Source: Xanthostigma xanthostigma (taxonomy: Eukaryota; Arthropoda; Insecta; Raphidioptera; Raphidiidae). From it: a stretch of 64,000 nucleotides of DNA. Below, in pieces: positions 1-10,938 of the stretch. The stretch is taken from positions 83,302,948 through 83,366,947 of the forward strand of contig OY754464.1 of NCBI GenBank assembly GCA_963575645.1, in the 5' to 3' direction. Made by a program: the position numbers and the translations under genes. The notes under the pieces were generated by a model that ran no database searches, had not been told where the DNA came from, and was given only the letters and a program-made list of their open reading frames with translations. Numbering within the stretch: position 1 is the first letter of the stretch; every line of letters begins with the position of its first letter.

Positions 1-483
1 GCATGATGCCATCTGACGGCTTAGCTCAACGCTTTTGCTGTTTGCGCCTCTATATGACAATTTTAGTAAAATATTTCTTCGATCTGTCATCTGAGCTTCA
101 TATTGTAATACAACAAAAAGAAGAACGTTATAAGCAGCTGTGTGCAAAATTAGAAACGAATTGAATACCTGCAATCATATTTAAAAAATAATTTTGTAAA
201 GTGATAATTATTATACTTATTTAGTGCTAGTACTCTAGTATATTTATTTATTGTGTAATGTGTTGAAGAAATGTAGGTACAAGGGGCTAGGGCAGCAATT
301 GATTTCCGAAAGTGTTATTCAAATTTCCATATTACAGCGTTTCTTACGAAATTAATGGTGGTGATAATATTGCAGTTAATAATGCAATAATAATAATGCG
401 TTTAACGTCCGCCATAACAGACGCCATTCGCACCATTACTATTTTCCATCTATCACACTTCGCGTTATTTTCTAGATTTTTAA

Positions 484-772
484 ACTTCCACTTACTTAAT
501 AGCAATGGGCGAATGAAGGAATTGTAAGATATTAGGATAAGGTAGGCAAATTTTGAGCATAGGAGTTTGACAGGTAATCGGCCATGGCCTTGAATATTTA
601 ACTGGAATTATTGAGGGTAACCATGGAACACCTCAACAAGATGGCCGGTACAGGAATTACCGTTCCTCGGCGGGAGGCAGCAGGAAAAAGTTCCAGCCAC
701 ATCTGCCCCCGCCGAGATTCGAACCCGGTACCTCCCGAATGCGCCACCACGCCACCCCGCTTGGTTTGGTAG
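484..772 (-). mobile_element. tRNA-headed SINE
   Basis: On the minus strand a truncated tRNA-like head (about 772-690) carries a weak A-box and a good B-box (GGTTCGAATCT). It is followed by a body that ends near 484. The body (484-655) is repeated at 20205-20372 without the tRNA head, which shows it is an interspersed family. The anticodon arm is missing, so this is not a tRNA gene. The body could also be the 3' tail of a partner LINE. Confidence 0.6.
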
Positions 773-1440
773 TGCAATATTTTCAAATAATAAAGACCAG
801 CATAATACGATCTCTTTATCTTTCTCTCTATATATATCTTTCTTTCTCTCTGTATGTAGAGTAGTATCGCTAGAAAAGATACTAGCGTCATTTCTGTCAT
901 CATATAAATACGCATTTTTAGGCATCTGTCGCTAATGGAAACGCATCATTTACATATAGTAGATACTGCCCACGATTGGTTCTGAAATTACAAACCATCC
1001 CGCTCCTGATCGCTCTTCCCACTCTTCTTGCTTCGCTAATGTCTTCTGACTTCGTTATTTAATAGTGAGGACAAGAAAATAGAGATTCGCGGTATATGCG
1101 TTATATAAATTGTGACTTTCGATTTTTGAGCGTATAGTGGGACGCGGCTCGAAGCAATCTCTCAAGCCCTTGGCGGCGTTGCGGCGCTCTGCCCTGTCCA
1201 CCAGCGACGCCAAGTAAAAAGAATATGTTGGTACTTGCTTATGTCAGATCGGATACTCTGTGATCGGTTGATTCATTCGACCGTAACATATTTCCTTCCT
1301 TATACTTCCTTCCTTTCTCCCCTTTTCACTCAAATACCTATGTACCTACGTTTGTCGGATACGTATTGCTTCATGCCTGGTTCTCGTGGATAGTCGAACA
1401 TATCGCGTGTTGTCGGAAATGCTTTTTAGGATTCCGTACC

Positions 1441-2125
1441 CAGTGTGATCAGATTCAGTATGTTAATACTTTTTCAGTATATTCTATTGACTTTTCCGAT
1501 TATCAGTATTTATTTAGGTATATGGGCGGAAGTCGGTATTTTTGGGTATATTTTGGATAAAATCATAAAAAGTTATGGCAACACCGTAGCGATCGTCTCC
1601 GCGAACTGGCACGAACATTGATGTACAGGGGATTTCCCGGATTTAGTCTATAATTAATATAGTAAGTTACAGAGAGGACATGACATCAACCCTTTCTAGT
1701 GAACAATTTTGGGTGGAAGTTGGGAAAATTTCTATCGGTGATGGTATACATTAAAATACAAGAATATATTATCTAGTTTCAGTAAATCTCTGTTATGTAT
1801 ACTAGAATCGAATGCTGCATGCGAGCGCATATTTTCATAGATAAATTTAATAAAAACAGAACAAAGAAACAGATTTATAAACAAAAATGTATCTGCAGTT
1901 TTAAAAACGAAGCAAGGTGTAAAAGATGAAGGAGGTTTTGTTAATTTTAATCCTTCAAATAGAATGTTAAAATACAATTCTAACATTTATTGTGATAATG
2001 AATAAATAAAACATGTTTTGTAAATCAGTATATTTATTGGTATATTTTCCCTGTGCAAGTTGGTATATTTCAGTATTTTTTAAACGTGCTTCGGTTTTTT
2101 TGTAAAATTTAATCTGGTCACACTG
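1441..2125 (+). mobile_element. hAT element with 8-bp target duplication
   Basis: The ends are terminal inverted repeats matching 14 of 15 bases: CAGTGTGATCAGATT at 1441 and the complement of CAGTGTGACCAGATT ending at 2125. The flanks 1433-1440 and 2126-2133 are identical (TCCGTACC), the 8-bp target duplication expected of hAT transposons. At 685 bp it is an internally deleted derivative that keeps only the 3' end of its transposase gene (1680-2005). Confidence 0.9.
1680..2005 (+). pseudogene. hAT transposase C-terminal relic
   Basis: Conceptual translation gives EQFWVEVGKISIGDG near 1701, then after a frameshift ESNAACERIFS (about 1807) and NLIKTEQRNR (about 1846), ending at a TAA at 2003. 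These match the hAT C-terminal dimerisation region, in which an S-N-A..E-R-x-F-S motif is followed by a basic R-N-R stretch. A stop codon at about 1783 and an in-frame TAG right after the IFS motif, with the frameshift, show it is dead. Only the last ~110 residues remain of a protein usually over 500 residues. It sits inside a hAT element with a perfect target duplication, which supports the assignment. Which hAT subfamily it belongs to is not clear. Confidence 0.8.
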
Positions 2126-2159
2126 TCCGTACCTCAAAAGGAAAAAAGCGAGTATGCTT

Positions 2160-2757
2160 TAGACCTCACGACTGAAGTAAAACTTCTTCCTGCCATATAT
2201 TAATAATGATACAATAATATTCGATAATCCATCACCAAACTTTGAATAGACATCCTGATTTAACGACACAATATAACCTCACTCTGTAGCACATATCTAC
2301 AAGAACAAAATGTTTAAAATATAATTTTTGATTAATTAATAGGCAAAATATGTATATATATTTATTAGCATAATTTATAATACATTTAAAAGGATTTATT
2401 AACTAACCTACATTATTTCCCGTTACAAAATGCAGCAAAATTCGATGAAATGTATTTTTGATACAAAAACAATTGTTTTCATTCTAAACGTCAAATAGTT
2501 GTCGAAAAAAAGAATTTCGATTAATGCTCCCTCTTTGTCGCACTGACTAACTTATATCTCCCTCTCAACTTCCAATATACGAAACGTAACTCTCTCTCTC
2601 TCTTACTATCTTCACTAACTTATATCTCCCTCTCAACTACCGTTCGCCTCGAACGATCACGCACCGTTCGCGATGATGCACTTCCGTAAACGATTTCGTC
2701 AGGCATTTACCAGCTTACTCCCCAAGTCAAGCGTGCCTAAAGAAGTTTTACTTCAAA
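2160..2757 (+). mobile_element. Repeat with GAAGTAAAACTTC ends
   Basis: Both ends carry the near-palindrome GAAGTAAAACTTC (about 2174 and 2744). A second copy lies inverted at 25483-26037 and a fragment at 34168-34335. The shared interior includes a segment reading cttatatctccctctcaac, present twice here around 2550 and 2620 and separated by a (CT)n tract. No coding potential is seen. Class unknown; the inverted ends suggest a DNA transposon derivative. Confidence 0.6.
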
Positions 2758-2764
2758 AAAAATC

Positions 2765-2892
2765 TTTTAAACCACAACAACATGCTACGCACGCGCACAG
2801 TAACAGTTCTAATTACAAAACAAGCGTCCGCTACCGGTGCGTTTATACAGCACAATATGAGAACTCTCGCATACAACACGGTACGACATTTT
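2765..2892 (+). repeat. 128-bp interspersed repeat
   Basis: This is nearly identical to 25119-25242 over its length, including tacgcacgcgcacagtaac. At both sites it lies beside the GAAGTAAAACTTC element but in a different relative orientation, so it is a separate unit. Function unknown. Confidence 0.6.
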
Positions 2893-2937
2893 AATAAGAA
2901 GTACGTGCAAATAATATCTATTTAGTTATTAATTTAT

Positions 2938-3028
2938 TTAAATCTTTGATTAACGTCTGATTAGAACTCTTCAATAAATAAAATTATCGACCAATTTTTT
3001 AGACAATATATTAACAAAAAAATATATA
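2938..3028 (-). repeat. Half copy of a foldback repeat
   Basis: The sequence from aatctttgattaacgtctga through aataaaattatcgaccaatt to the poly(A)-rich end matches one arm and the flank of the foldback at 35566-35717. Here only one arm is present. Confidence 0.5.
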
Positions 3029-3330
3029 ATAATTTATTTACTCTATTTCATGTGGATTAATATAGTCCCTTGCGTAATGGTGCTACGACTTGTGTGACTG
3101 TTAAAACTCGCTGGCGCTCGTTTTAAACATAATATCCTATGTCTTTCTGGACACTGGATCTACTGTTTATTGTGGGTAGTCGATTTATCAATATAGTCGA
3201 CTAACTTTTAATTTTCGAATGTTCACGCTTTTTGCCCACTCCTGTTATAGTCCAGTCATTTAAGCAAATTAAAGAGGCCAATGTCGAAACACCTTTATAC
3301 CTTTAATTAAAAAAAAAAAAAAAAGGCCAA

Positions 3331-3733
3331 CCTCGGAATGAGAGATAATAAGCTGGAAACTTGTATACACCTTCTTTATAACTTTATACAAGGTATTGTT
3401 CACCGAGATTCATAGTTGACCTTGCCTTACAGTATGTATGGCTGAGCGCTGCGCGTTCTCCGCTATCTATCTCAAAAACGTTTGAGCGCATGAAAAAATG
3501 TTTAGAACAAAATTTGTTGCAAATTTCATGCTCCACAATTTTTATAATAGCTGTTGACACCATTAGAACTACAGAAACCGAGATAATTGCAAAAAAAACG
3601 ATTTTTGTGACCTTTGACCTTGAATGACTTACGACGCAGACACGAGATTTTATGAGACTCTTTTGAGACAACTTTTAGAACACCATAATGAAGGTGTATA
3701 CAAGTTTCCAGCTTATTATCTCTCATTCCGAGG
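3331..3733. mobile_element. MITE with ~45-bp terminal inverted repeats
   Basis: The first ~45 bases (cctcggaatgagagataata onward, through gtatacaccttc) are the reverse complement of the last ~45 (gaaggtgtatac ... attccgagg). The interior has no convincing ORF. The two short overlapping ORFs within are by-products of the AT-rich core. No second copy is in this window, so class and target duplication are unresolved. Confidence 0.7.
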
Positions 3734-4324
3734 TGCACTATTAACAATACATTCGGTATATTTTCTATGTTTTCTTCTTACCTATATGCATTTCCTGTCA
3801 ATATTTTCTTGTATAGTTCCACTGATTGAAACAGTTGCTTTGGTAACCGCACTGAGTAAGGCAAAGGAAGTCTCGCCTATTATTATGTACAGTGGCTGGT
3901 TATGCTGAGATGATGTCCGTATTTCTATTAATTATTATAAACAGTTAATTGATTAGGTTTCATTAGAAGTTTGCCATAATTCACAGCTCATATATTAGCT
4001 ATTGTATAATATTGTTATGTCGTTTTAAGATTGTTTACTCGCGACAGTCGTAGACAAAAAGTATAGCGTCCCGTGCATTTTTGTAAGAGACTGTACCCAA
4101 CACCCAACATACAGATCTACACTAATATATAAAGCTGAATAGTTTGTTTGTTTGTTTGGTTGACCGCGCTAATCTCAAGAACTACTGGTTCGAATTGAAA
4201 AAAACACATTTTTTTTTGGGTATCCCATTTATCGAGGAAGACTATAGGCTATATAATATCACGCTACGACCAATAGGAGCGGAGCATCAATGAAAAATGT
4301 CTCAAAATTAGTCCGTCCGACAAA

Positions 4325-4676
4325 TATTATCAGGTGAAATGCCTTAACTAAATATTGCAATATTAGCGCATCACGTTCACAAGCCCGGATAGCTCAGTCG
4401 GTAGAGCGTAAGTCTCTTAATGCCAGGGTCTTGGGTTCAAGCCCCACGTCGGTGAATATATTTTTATTTTTTTTTATTTTCTACATTGCTTTCTTCTAAG
4501 GCTTACATTTCAATTTTTTGAAATTTTATTACGACTAATAAAAATTAAATAAATTAAAACTGTTACAACTATAGGTACCTATATAAAAAGTAATTTTCCT
4601 ATACAGTGTTTTCAATTAAATATTTATTATATTAAAAGATTACTTAAAAAAAGTATAAATACCTACTGCTTTTTAA
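4325..4676 (+). mobile_element. SINE-like insert within the Helitron
   Basis: It is flanked by identical 7-mers CGACAAA (4318-4324 and 4677-4683), read as a target-site duplication. Uninterrupted Helitron copies have a single CGACAAA here. It contains a tRNA-Lys-like segment about 58 bp from its left end and an AT-rich remainder. The same insert at the same place occurs in 21093-21802, so it spread with the Helitron. Confidence 0.75.
4383..4454 (+). tRNA. tRNA-Lys(CTT)-like pseudogene
   Basis: The A-box (TAGCTCAGTCGG) and B-box (GGTTCAAGCCC) are good and the anticodon loop reads CTCTTAA. The acceptor ends (GCCCGGA and GTCGGTG) do not pair and the anticodon stem is poor. It is therefore a degenerate, SINE-borne copy and not a working tRNA gene. 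Internal RNA polymerase III promoter activity remains possible. Confidence 0.6.
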
Positions 4677-4823
4677 CGACAAAAACTTTTGAACGGTAAC
4701 TCCGATCCTTATGAAGTATGGACACAACATTCATCTCGGTAAACTAAGACGAATATGCGTACTCATGTCCCTCCCTTCCCCATTCGTTCTTTTGCACCCG
4801 GTTTCACCGGACGGGACCGCTAG

Positions 4824-5149
4824 TACTATAATATTTATATATAAAGCTGAAGAGTTTGTTTGTTTGTTTGGTCGAACGCACTAATCTCAGGAACTACTAG
4901 TTCGAATTGAAAAGAATTTTTTTTGGGTATCCCATTTATCGAGGAAGGCTATAGGTTATATAATATCACGCTACGACCAATTGGAGCGGAGCATCAATGA
5001 AAAATATAACTCAAAATTTGTCCGTCCGACAAAAACTTCTAAACGGTAACTCCGATAATCATGAAATTTGGACACAACATTCATCTCGGTAAACTAAGAT
5101 GAACGTGCGTACTCATGTCCCCTCCCCCCCATTCTGACGGGACTACTAG
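4824..5149 (+). mobile_element. Helitron-like element, tandem and insert-free
   Basis: It begins immediately after the CTAG of the preceding Helitron and ends in CTAG at 5146-5149 followed by T. The body is the same family but reads directly across the CGACAAA site, with no tRNA-bearing insert. The pair forms a head-to-tail tandem placed between A4115 and T5150. Confidence 0.8.
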
Positions 5150-5396
5150 TAATTTATAACTGGCTAAAATTTCTAGTCGATTTGTTCTATGTTCTGCACC
5201 TTTTTTTAACTCGAGTATCGAACTAATTATTTCTCATTTTTCTTTTGATAATGAAAAAGAAACAACTGTTTTTTTATAAGTGGCTAAAAAAATTAAATCA
5301 AGCTGATCAGTTAGTATTAAGAGCAGAATTGTTTTTTTTTTTTACAAAAATCGTTACAAAAATGTACATTATTAAATATTTTTTCTTTTTTTGCAG

Positions 5397-5454
5397 ACTG
5401 TGTCCATATCTATGCTGTTACGGTACTCACACCACCAGATTTTCGTTTTTATTG
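5397..5454 (+). CDS. membralin (TMEM259) internal exon
   Basis: Membralin is a multi-pass membrane protein of the endoplasmic reticulum, linked in animals to ER-associated degradation. This 58-bp exon follows ttttttgcag and precedes a consensus donor (G|GTAAGT). Read from its first base it encodes TVSISMLLRYSHHQIFVFI plus one base. The SMLLRYSHHQIFVFI block is, from my knowledge of the family, one of the most conserved parts of membralin. The final G joins TC of the exon at 21869 to give a valine codon and continue into VDLLQM, exactly as in the family. The 5' neighbour exon is outside the window. The exon contains no ATG of its own usable as a start, as expected for an internal exon. I infer the gene is intact, since splice sites and frame are clean. 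Confidence 0.93.
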
Positions 5455-5621
5455 GTAAGTGTCTATCTTTTCTTTTTTTTTAATAAAGGCAACTTTTCCT
5501 GTTGACGCTGATATCTAGCGTCAAATGCGGTCACGGGATAATTTCAACATCAACTCAGTTTTGAAAAAATATAGCGTCAAAGCTAAGTTTAGTTTTTACG
5601 CCGGGTTCTGATATTTTTAGT

Positions 5622-5990
5622 ATTTTACTATTCCAACCCACAAGTGGGGAATATTATACTAGCTTAGATCAAAAATAACTTTTCAAAAATTTACAATATC
5701 TTTTCGTTTTGAGGTCCCCCGAGTCAAAAAAACACATTTTTGGAAAAACTCTGTGCATCACAGAGTCACGACACAGGTCAAACGGATGAACGGATTGAAA
5801 CCAAATTTTGGGAGGATGTTTGGTATGCAAATATAAAGAGCCCTATCATTTTTTGGGAAAATCGGCGCAAACGCTGAAGAGATATATGCTATACTTAACG
5901 TTGTTTTTTATATGATAATGATATTCTTTTTATAACGGTTTATTATCTATTTATTTTTTCAAGAAAGTTTCGTAAAAAATGTTTTTTCTA
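5622..5990 (+). repeat. Partial copy of the 'aagtggggaat' repeat
   Basis: Runs from attccaacccacaagtgggg through acggattgaaaccaaatttt. Longer copies are at 53206-53882 (+) and 26568-27193 (-). This copy lacks the 3' half. The central phrase gattgaaaccaaattttggg also appears in the variant cores at 34050 and 49230. Confidence 0.6.
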
Positions 5991-5994
5991 AACT

Positions 5995-6152
5995 TGAATC
6001 GAATGAGCGTACCTAGAAGTCTGTAGCTATTGTAGTTTTCAAATTATAGCGTTTTTATTTTTTTCAATAAAAATTTATAAAAACGCGTCTAACTTCTAAA
6101 CCATAATATAGGAGATAGAGTTGCGGATGGTCTCATTGGATTCAGCGTGATC
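5995..6152. repeat. Repeat with inverted 'cgctgaat-atgagc' ends
   Basis: The sequence opens with gaatcgaatgagcg and closes with ctcattggattcagcg, its inverted complement in outline. Related pairs occur at about 6870-7022 and twice at 56280-56625. The unit at 6157 is inserted right after this one. Confidence 0.4.
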
Positions 6153-6156
6153 TTTT

Positions 6157-6726
6157 GACGTGATAACGTCTTATAAATTGATGAATCACCAATCTTATAA
6201 ACTGATGAAACACCGGCTGCATGCACGAAAAAGTGTAACGTTCCTAACGTTCCGCCTGACCCTGTGCGTGCTTTTCTCGAAAACGGCCCTAACGATTTGG
6301 ATGAAATTTACTGAAAAGGGATTTTGGGGGGCAAAAAATCGTTTTAGCTAGGTCTCATCTCTCGAAAAAATCGTTTTCATACAAATTTTATCATTATAAA
6401 AATCAATTTTTTGACGTATGAAAATACTTAAATATTGTAAGTAGGTTTTGGAATTTTATATAAACAGTGAAACAATTGTTTTCAAAATATTATGACAGTT
6501 AATAATTGAGACTTAAAATAAATACGAAAGAAAGAAAGTTAAAAAAAACAATTATTATTATAGGTGGTGAGTAATTTTAATAAATAAAATTAACCTAAAT
6601 TTGAAGCGAAAGATGCAATATCATAGATTCGAATTATTATAATTATTATATAAATTTAGGTTATGTATTACGGAATACGTTATCACGTAAAACTATCGTC
6701 CGTAAACCGACTTTACAGACAACCAA
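6157..6726 (+). mobile_element. Dyad-ended repeat family, long-core copy
   Basis: It begins with the dyad GACGTGATAACGTC and, 37 bp before its right end, has the inverted counterpart TACGTTATCACGTA. It ends in GACAACCAA and is flanked by T-runs on both sides. Ten further copies occur in the window. The core (6260-6650) matches those at 7889-8481, 35799-36276, 38111-38665 and 55390-55946. No protein is encoded. Class unassigned. Confidence 0.85.
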
Positions 6727-6799
6727 TTTTTCCATAAGTACACGTAATATTAACCGCATCGGAAGGCTCTTAGTGCCTCAAAAAGCCGCCGATTTGCGA

Positions 6800-7030
6800 A
6801 AACATCGAAATACTTCAATTTTTTGGAAAATATAAAAGTGTCACGGATATGCCTGAATTTACTTGACCTTATAGAAAAAAGTGCGCTGAATCGAATGAGC
6901 ACAAGCGCAGAACTGTATCTCTTCTGGTTTCGAAGCTATGAGCATTTGAAAATTTCAAACTCGATTATCTCCGAAACTAGACAAGATAGAGAGCTGCGCC
7001 TGTGCTCATTGGATTCAGCGTATCGGGTAA
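6800..7030. repeat. Diverged copy of the inverted 'atgagc' repeat
   Basis: Contains cgctgaatcgaatgagcaca (about 6887) and its inverted outline tgctcattggattcagcg (about 7003), separated by ~100 bp. This is the same layout as 5995-6152 and 56280-56450. No coding evidence; the short ORF across it is incidental. Confidence 0.4.
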
Positions 7031-7378
7031 TTTTAATATAAACCCGTTCTAGGAGACTTCCCCGCTCGCGGTGCAGGGCTGTTAATTTTTCATGAACATT
7101 TTACATCCCTTCGACGGACTATTATTATGCATAAAAGATTTCCTTTGAATTATTCTGTTTGTTAACATTGTTTTCCCTTTGTTCGATTTGAAACTAATAC
7201 CTTATGTTCTTTGGTTCTGTGTTCACACTCAACAAGATTCTTCTGTAGACTTACCGGACTAGTTGTGCGGTAACAAATACTTACCGACGTCGGAGGACGT
7301 AGACAGTAAGAGTATTGCTTGCCGTCGAACCTGCTATCGGACATACTCCTTGGTTTAGAACCGAGTTTTATTGCCGCA

Positions 7379-8556
7379 TAGTGATGTGTCCACATGACTC
7401 TTTATTGGGAGCTGGCTCACTAAAAAGAGTCGCTCAGAGCGAGTCGTTCAAACGAGCGACACTAGACAGTACGCACTACACAAGAATGCAGACTGCAGAG
7501 GTGTGAACTGTCATCATGCATGCTCAGGAGTCGCGTAGCATTGCACAGCACAATACACACTCTGAGCTCATTGTGATTCTGATCTTATATTATTCGCATT
7601 TCGGATAAACTATAAAGTATAATAAAAGCTTAACATATTGTTACAATATTATATCTTTGTCAACGACGTCAATGTGAATGGTTTAAGTCACTGTAAACTT
7701 AGTACTAATGCACTTACAGTGTGTCATTCAATGTTAAATGACTCAGCAAAGATAACTCCGTACGTGCAAAGTTCGCTAGTGTCTCTGTGGCCTGTGCTGT
7801 GTGCGCTCTGTAAGTGTGCGAATGCAACGGTACAGAACAGCTCAGCACAGAGCAATGGCGCTCGGAGTGAGTCATTCACAAAAAAAAAATTGGTTGTCTG
7901 TAAAGTCGGTTTACGGACGATAGTTTTACGTGATAACGTATTCCGTAATACATAACCTAAATTTATATAATAATTATAATAATTCGAATCTATGATATTG
8001 CATCTTTCGCTTCAAATTTAGGTTAATTTTATTTATTTAAATTACTCACCATATAATATAATTGTTTTTTTTTAACTTTCTTTTTTTCGTATTTATTTTA
8101 AGTCTCAAAGATTAGCTGTCATAATATTTATAAAACAATTGTTTCACTGTTTATAATATAAAATTCCAAAACCTACTTACAATATTTAAGTATTTTCATA
8201 CGTCAAAAAATTGATTTTTATAATGATAAAATTTGTAAGAAAACGATTTTTTCGAGAGATGAGACCTAGCTAAAACGATTTTTTGCCCCCCAAAATCCCT
8301 TTTCAGTAAATTTCATCCAAATCGTTAGGGCCGTTTTCGAGAAAAGCACGCACAGGGTCAGGCGGAACGTTACGCGTTACGGACGTTACGTTAGGAACGT
8401 TACACTTTTTCATACATGCAGCCGGTGTTTTATCAATTTATAAGATTGGTGATTCATCAATTTATAAGACGTTATCACGTCAAAAGAGCGACTCGCTCCG
8501 CTCCGAGAAGGGAGTCGTTCATTATGAACGACTCGCTCAGGAGTGACGCATCACTA
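7379..8556 (+). mobile_element. hAT-type element (tagtgatgtgtcc family), interrupted
   Basis: The left end TAGTGATGTGTCC and right end (TGACGCATCACTA) are near-inverted. Subterminal GAGTCG/CGACTC motifs recur at both ends. It is split by a dyad-ended element (7889-8481), and the copy at 58924-59480 shows the uninterrupted sequence. No matching 8-bp flank was found for this copy, unlike 23539-24127. The unit expanded at 11897-14758 is present here once. Confidence 0.75.
7889..8481 (-). mobile_element. Dyad-ended repeat nested in hAT
   Basis: Reverse orientation, long core. It lies in an A-run of the hAT element. The empty copy near 59412 has 9 A residues, whereas the left and right flanks here carry 9 and 4. 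This implies a 4-bp AAAA target duplication. Confidence 0.85.
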
Positions 8557-9134
8557 GTCGAAATACCCGATCTAAATTCAAATCTTGTACCGAGCGGGGT
8601 AGAGTATAGTGGAATGATTCTAAATAGTGCTGAAAGAATTTATCAAGTAGGCGCGGTGGTTCCGTAGATTATCCTCCGCATACACACAAAATCACAAAAA
8701 CACATCTGCGCGTGTATTTGTATTCAGTGTAAGCGCAGCTTTACAATGTTTACAGCGACAATAGATCGCCGTTTCGAACCACAGCGCTGATCTATGTACT
8801 TTATATGAGATGTTTGCATCTTATATGAAACAACAAAAAAATGCAATCCGTTCAAAGCACAGCATGCAGATAGATCTCTTTTTTTATCGTATTATAACCT
8901 ACGACTTAAAAAAACACGTACCTACTTGCGTTTCACATGGATCTTAGTTTTTTTTTTCATTTTTGTACTCCTGTATAGCTCCTTTAGAATAAGAAAACGA
9001 GCACCAAAAATTTTCAATGTTTTTTGAGTAAGTCACCTTAGACCCTGCGAGATCGAAGCGCTAACGATGTTTCCGTCATAATAATTTGAGTATCTGGTAA
9101 AAGAAGTTATAGTCTAAGATCCGGTGGTAGAAAT

Positions 9135-10440
9135 TAGTGATGTGCCGGATATCCGTATCCGCGGATATCCGAGGGAGAAGAAAGATCCGTATTCGTATCT
9201 GTTAGTTTTTGGCGGATCTTTTACCGTATTCATATCATATTCAAACTATGTTTTGACGCTATGATCAATAAACTATCTATCTATTAATTTTCAATTCATA
9301 GATGAAATTTTATATACCGGGTGAGGCAAAAGTCCCGGAACGGTTGAATATCTCGCATACTACGCATCATAAAAAAAAAAAAAATACGTGTCAAATATTT
9401 TTCGCAAAACTATTTTTTGATACCACACATGACTTCCCACCCCCCACCCAGTTGGTGGGGGGAGGGGCAACTTTAAAATTTTAAATAGGAACCCCTATTT
9501 TTTATTGCAGATTCGGATTCTACGGGAAAAATTACATACAATTGATGTAATTTTTCCCGTGGGTTTTAGGGGTTGAAAAATATTTTTGTGCCCGAAAATA
9601 CCGAAAAATTTCTCCGAATCGTTTCAAAATTGAAATTTAACCCTTTAGTAATGATTAAAATGTGCTACCAAAATTTTATTAAAATCGGCCCGACAGGACC
9701 AGACTTTAAAATTTTATGAAAATGTTAGTTTGTAGATATCGATTTATTTAGTGAAGGGTGAATTTAATTTGTTGTATTGATAGTAATATTAAAAAAAAAA
9801 TTACATACAATTGATGTAATTTTTCCCGTAGAATCCGAATCTGCAATAAAAAATAGGGGTTCCTATTTAAAATTTTAAAGTTGCCCCTCCCCCCACCAAC
9901 TGGGTGGGGGGTGGTGAGTCATGTGTGGTATCAAAAAATAGTTTTGCGAAAAATATTTGACACGTATTTTTTTTTTTTATATATGATGCGTAGTATGTGA
10001 GATATTCAACCTTTCCGGGACTTTTCCCTCACCCGGTATATAGGTGATAAGGTAATAATGAAAAACTGTTAAATTCCATTCAGATTATTTTTTATTTTTT
10101 TAAAATCGTATATTTGGCACCTTTATATTGCAAACATTTATCGTAGTGAGTACCATACCAATTACTAACTTAAAGGTACTAAATCAACTATCTTTATAAC
10201 GAGATATTGCACATTGATCTTTGGAAAAAGACAATCTCTTATGAGAGTTAACTCTTAAAGAGGTCAATAACTTTTTCCCGTAACAGATAGTTTCTTTCCA
10301 AAGGTCGATGTGCAATATTTACCGTTGCGTACTCTAAGAAAGTTAAAATCCATATCTGTATCCGCGGATCTTGAAACCAAATATCCGTATTCAGATCCGT
10401 ATCCGCGGATATACATTTTTAACGATCCGGCACATCACTA
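9135..10440 (+). mobile_element. hAT MITE (tagtgatgtgccggat family)
   Basis: The terminal inverted repeats are TAGTGATGTGCCGGAT and ATCCGGCACATCACTA. Perfect 8-bp target duplications GTAGAAAT lie at 9127-9134 and 10441-10448. A 720-bp mariner-like element plus a TA is inserted at 9317-10036; without it the copy is about 584 bp, similar to the copy at 27524-28372 (531 bp without its Helitron). An inner inverted repeat around ttgcacattgatctttgg lies at 10205-10320. Confidence 0.92.
9317..10036. mobile_element. Mariner-like MITE with ~240-bp inverted arms
   Basis: Flanked by TA on both sides. It starts CCGGGTGAGGCAAAAGTCCC and ends with its near-exact complement, and the arms extend about 240 bp each. 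The related hAT copy (near 28235) provides the empty site. Each arm contains a GC-rich hairpin (ccccacccagttggtggggg). The core (9570-9735) matches 31866-32030 in reverse. The short ORF over the left arm is incidental. Confidence 0.85.
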
Positions 10441-10938
10441 GTAGAAATATATACCCTCTTCTGTTATTTGATGATGACAATCAGGTTATATGCTAGATAA
10501 TGTATACATTGATAAATTTATTTATTTATTTATTTAATTCCAAAAATAATGTGATAAGTACATTTATTTTACAATGCTGTTAAATTAAATAAATGATAAT
10601 TAACTTTTTTGGATCAGCTTCCCCATTTTGTTTATTATAAAAATCGAGCCTAAGAGAATATGACAGAAGGAATTGGAATTCTATACATAAATATAGATCA
10701 TCCACATAAACATACCTTGTAAACAGTTGTGCTCTGTGTACTTTGAGTTTATTTGTTTTGTTAACATCTTAGGGGTGATAAAAATTTTCAAAGGGGGTAA
10801 AATAAGGGTTAAATTTAAAAAAAGATTCTGCCGCTTCGTTTTTAGGTTCTGTTAGAGCCAAATGACCGGGAAACTTTAAAATTGTAAAATAAATGTATCA
10901 CATATTTTTGGAATTAAATAAATAAATAAAAATAAATT

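Larger units (their letters stand above)
4116..4823 (+). mobile_element. Helitron-like element carrying a tRNA-Lys-like insert
   Basis: It starts with TC after an A (4115), ends in CTAG (4820-4823), and has the lepidopteran Helitron body: a gtttgtttgtttg run near the 5' end and cgggaccgctag at the 3' end. The joint with the next Helitron lies directly at 4823/4824. A 352-bp insert occupies 4325-4676. The same element with the insert occurs inverted at 21093-21802. Copies without the insert are at 4824-5149 and 60847-61186. It encodes no Rep/helicase and is non-autonomous. Confidence 0.85.
1..5396 (+). other. membralin intron, upstream part
   Basis: This stretch precedes the first recognisable membralin exon and ends in a pyrimidine-rich acceptor (ttttttgcag). 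The preceding exon must lie before base 1, because nothing here encodes the residues expected just N-terminal of the 5397 exon. It holds the SINE, hAT relic, MITEs and Helitrons listed separately. I recognise nothing in 1-480, 780-1440, 2210-2560, 3040-3330 or 3740-4110. Short (CT)n tracts flank 2590. Confidence 0.7.

Noticed and set aside
4383-4454. Functional tRNA-Lys gene
   Set aside because: The acceptor and anticodon stems do not pair, and near-copies sit in the same mobile element at 21473.
7379-8556. 8-bp target duplication for this hAT copy
   Set aside because: Flanks ttgccgca and gtcgaaat are unrelated; the element probably recombined or its ends are altered.
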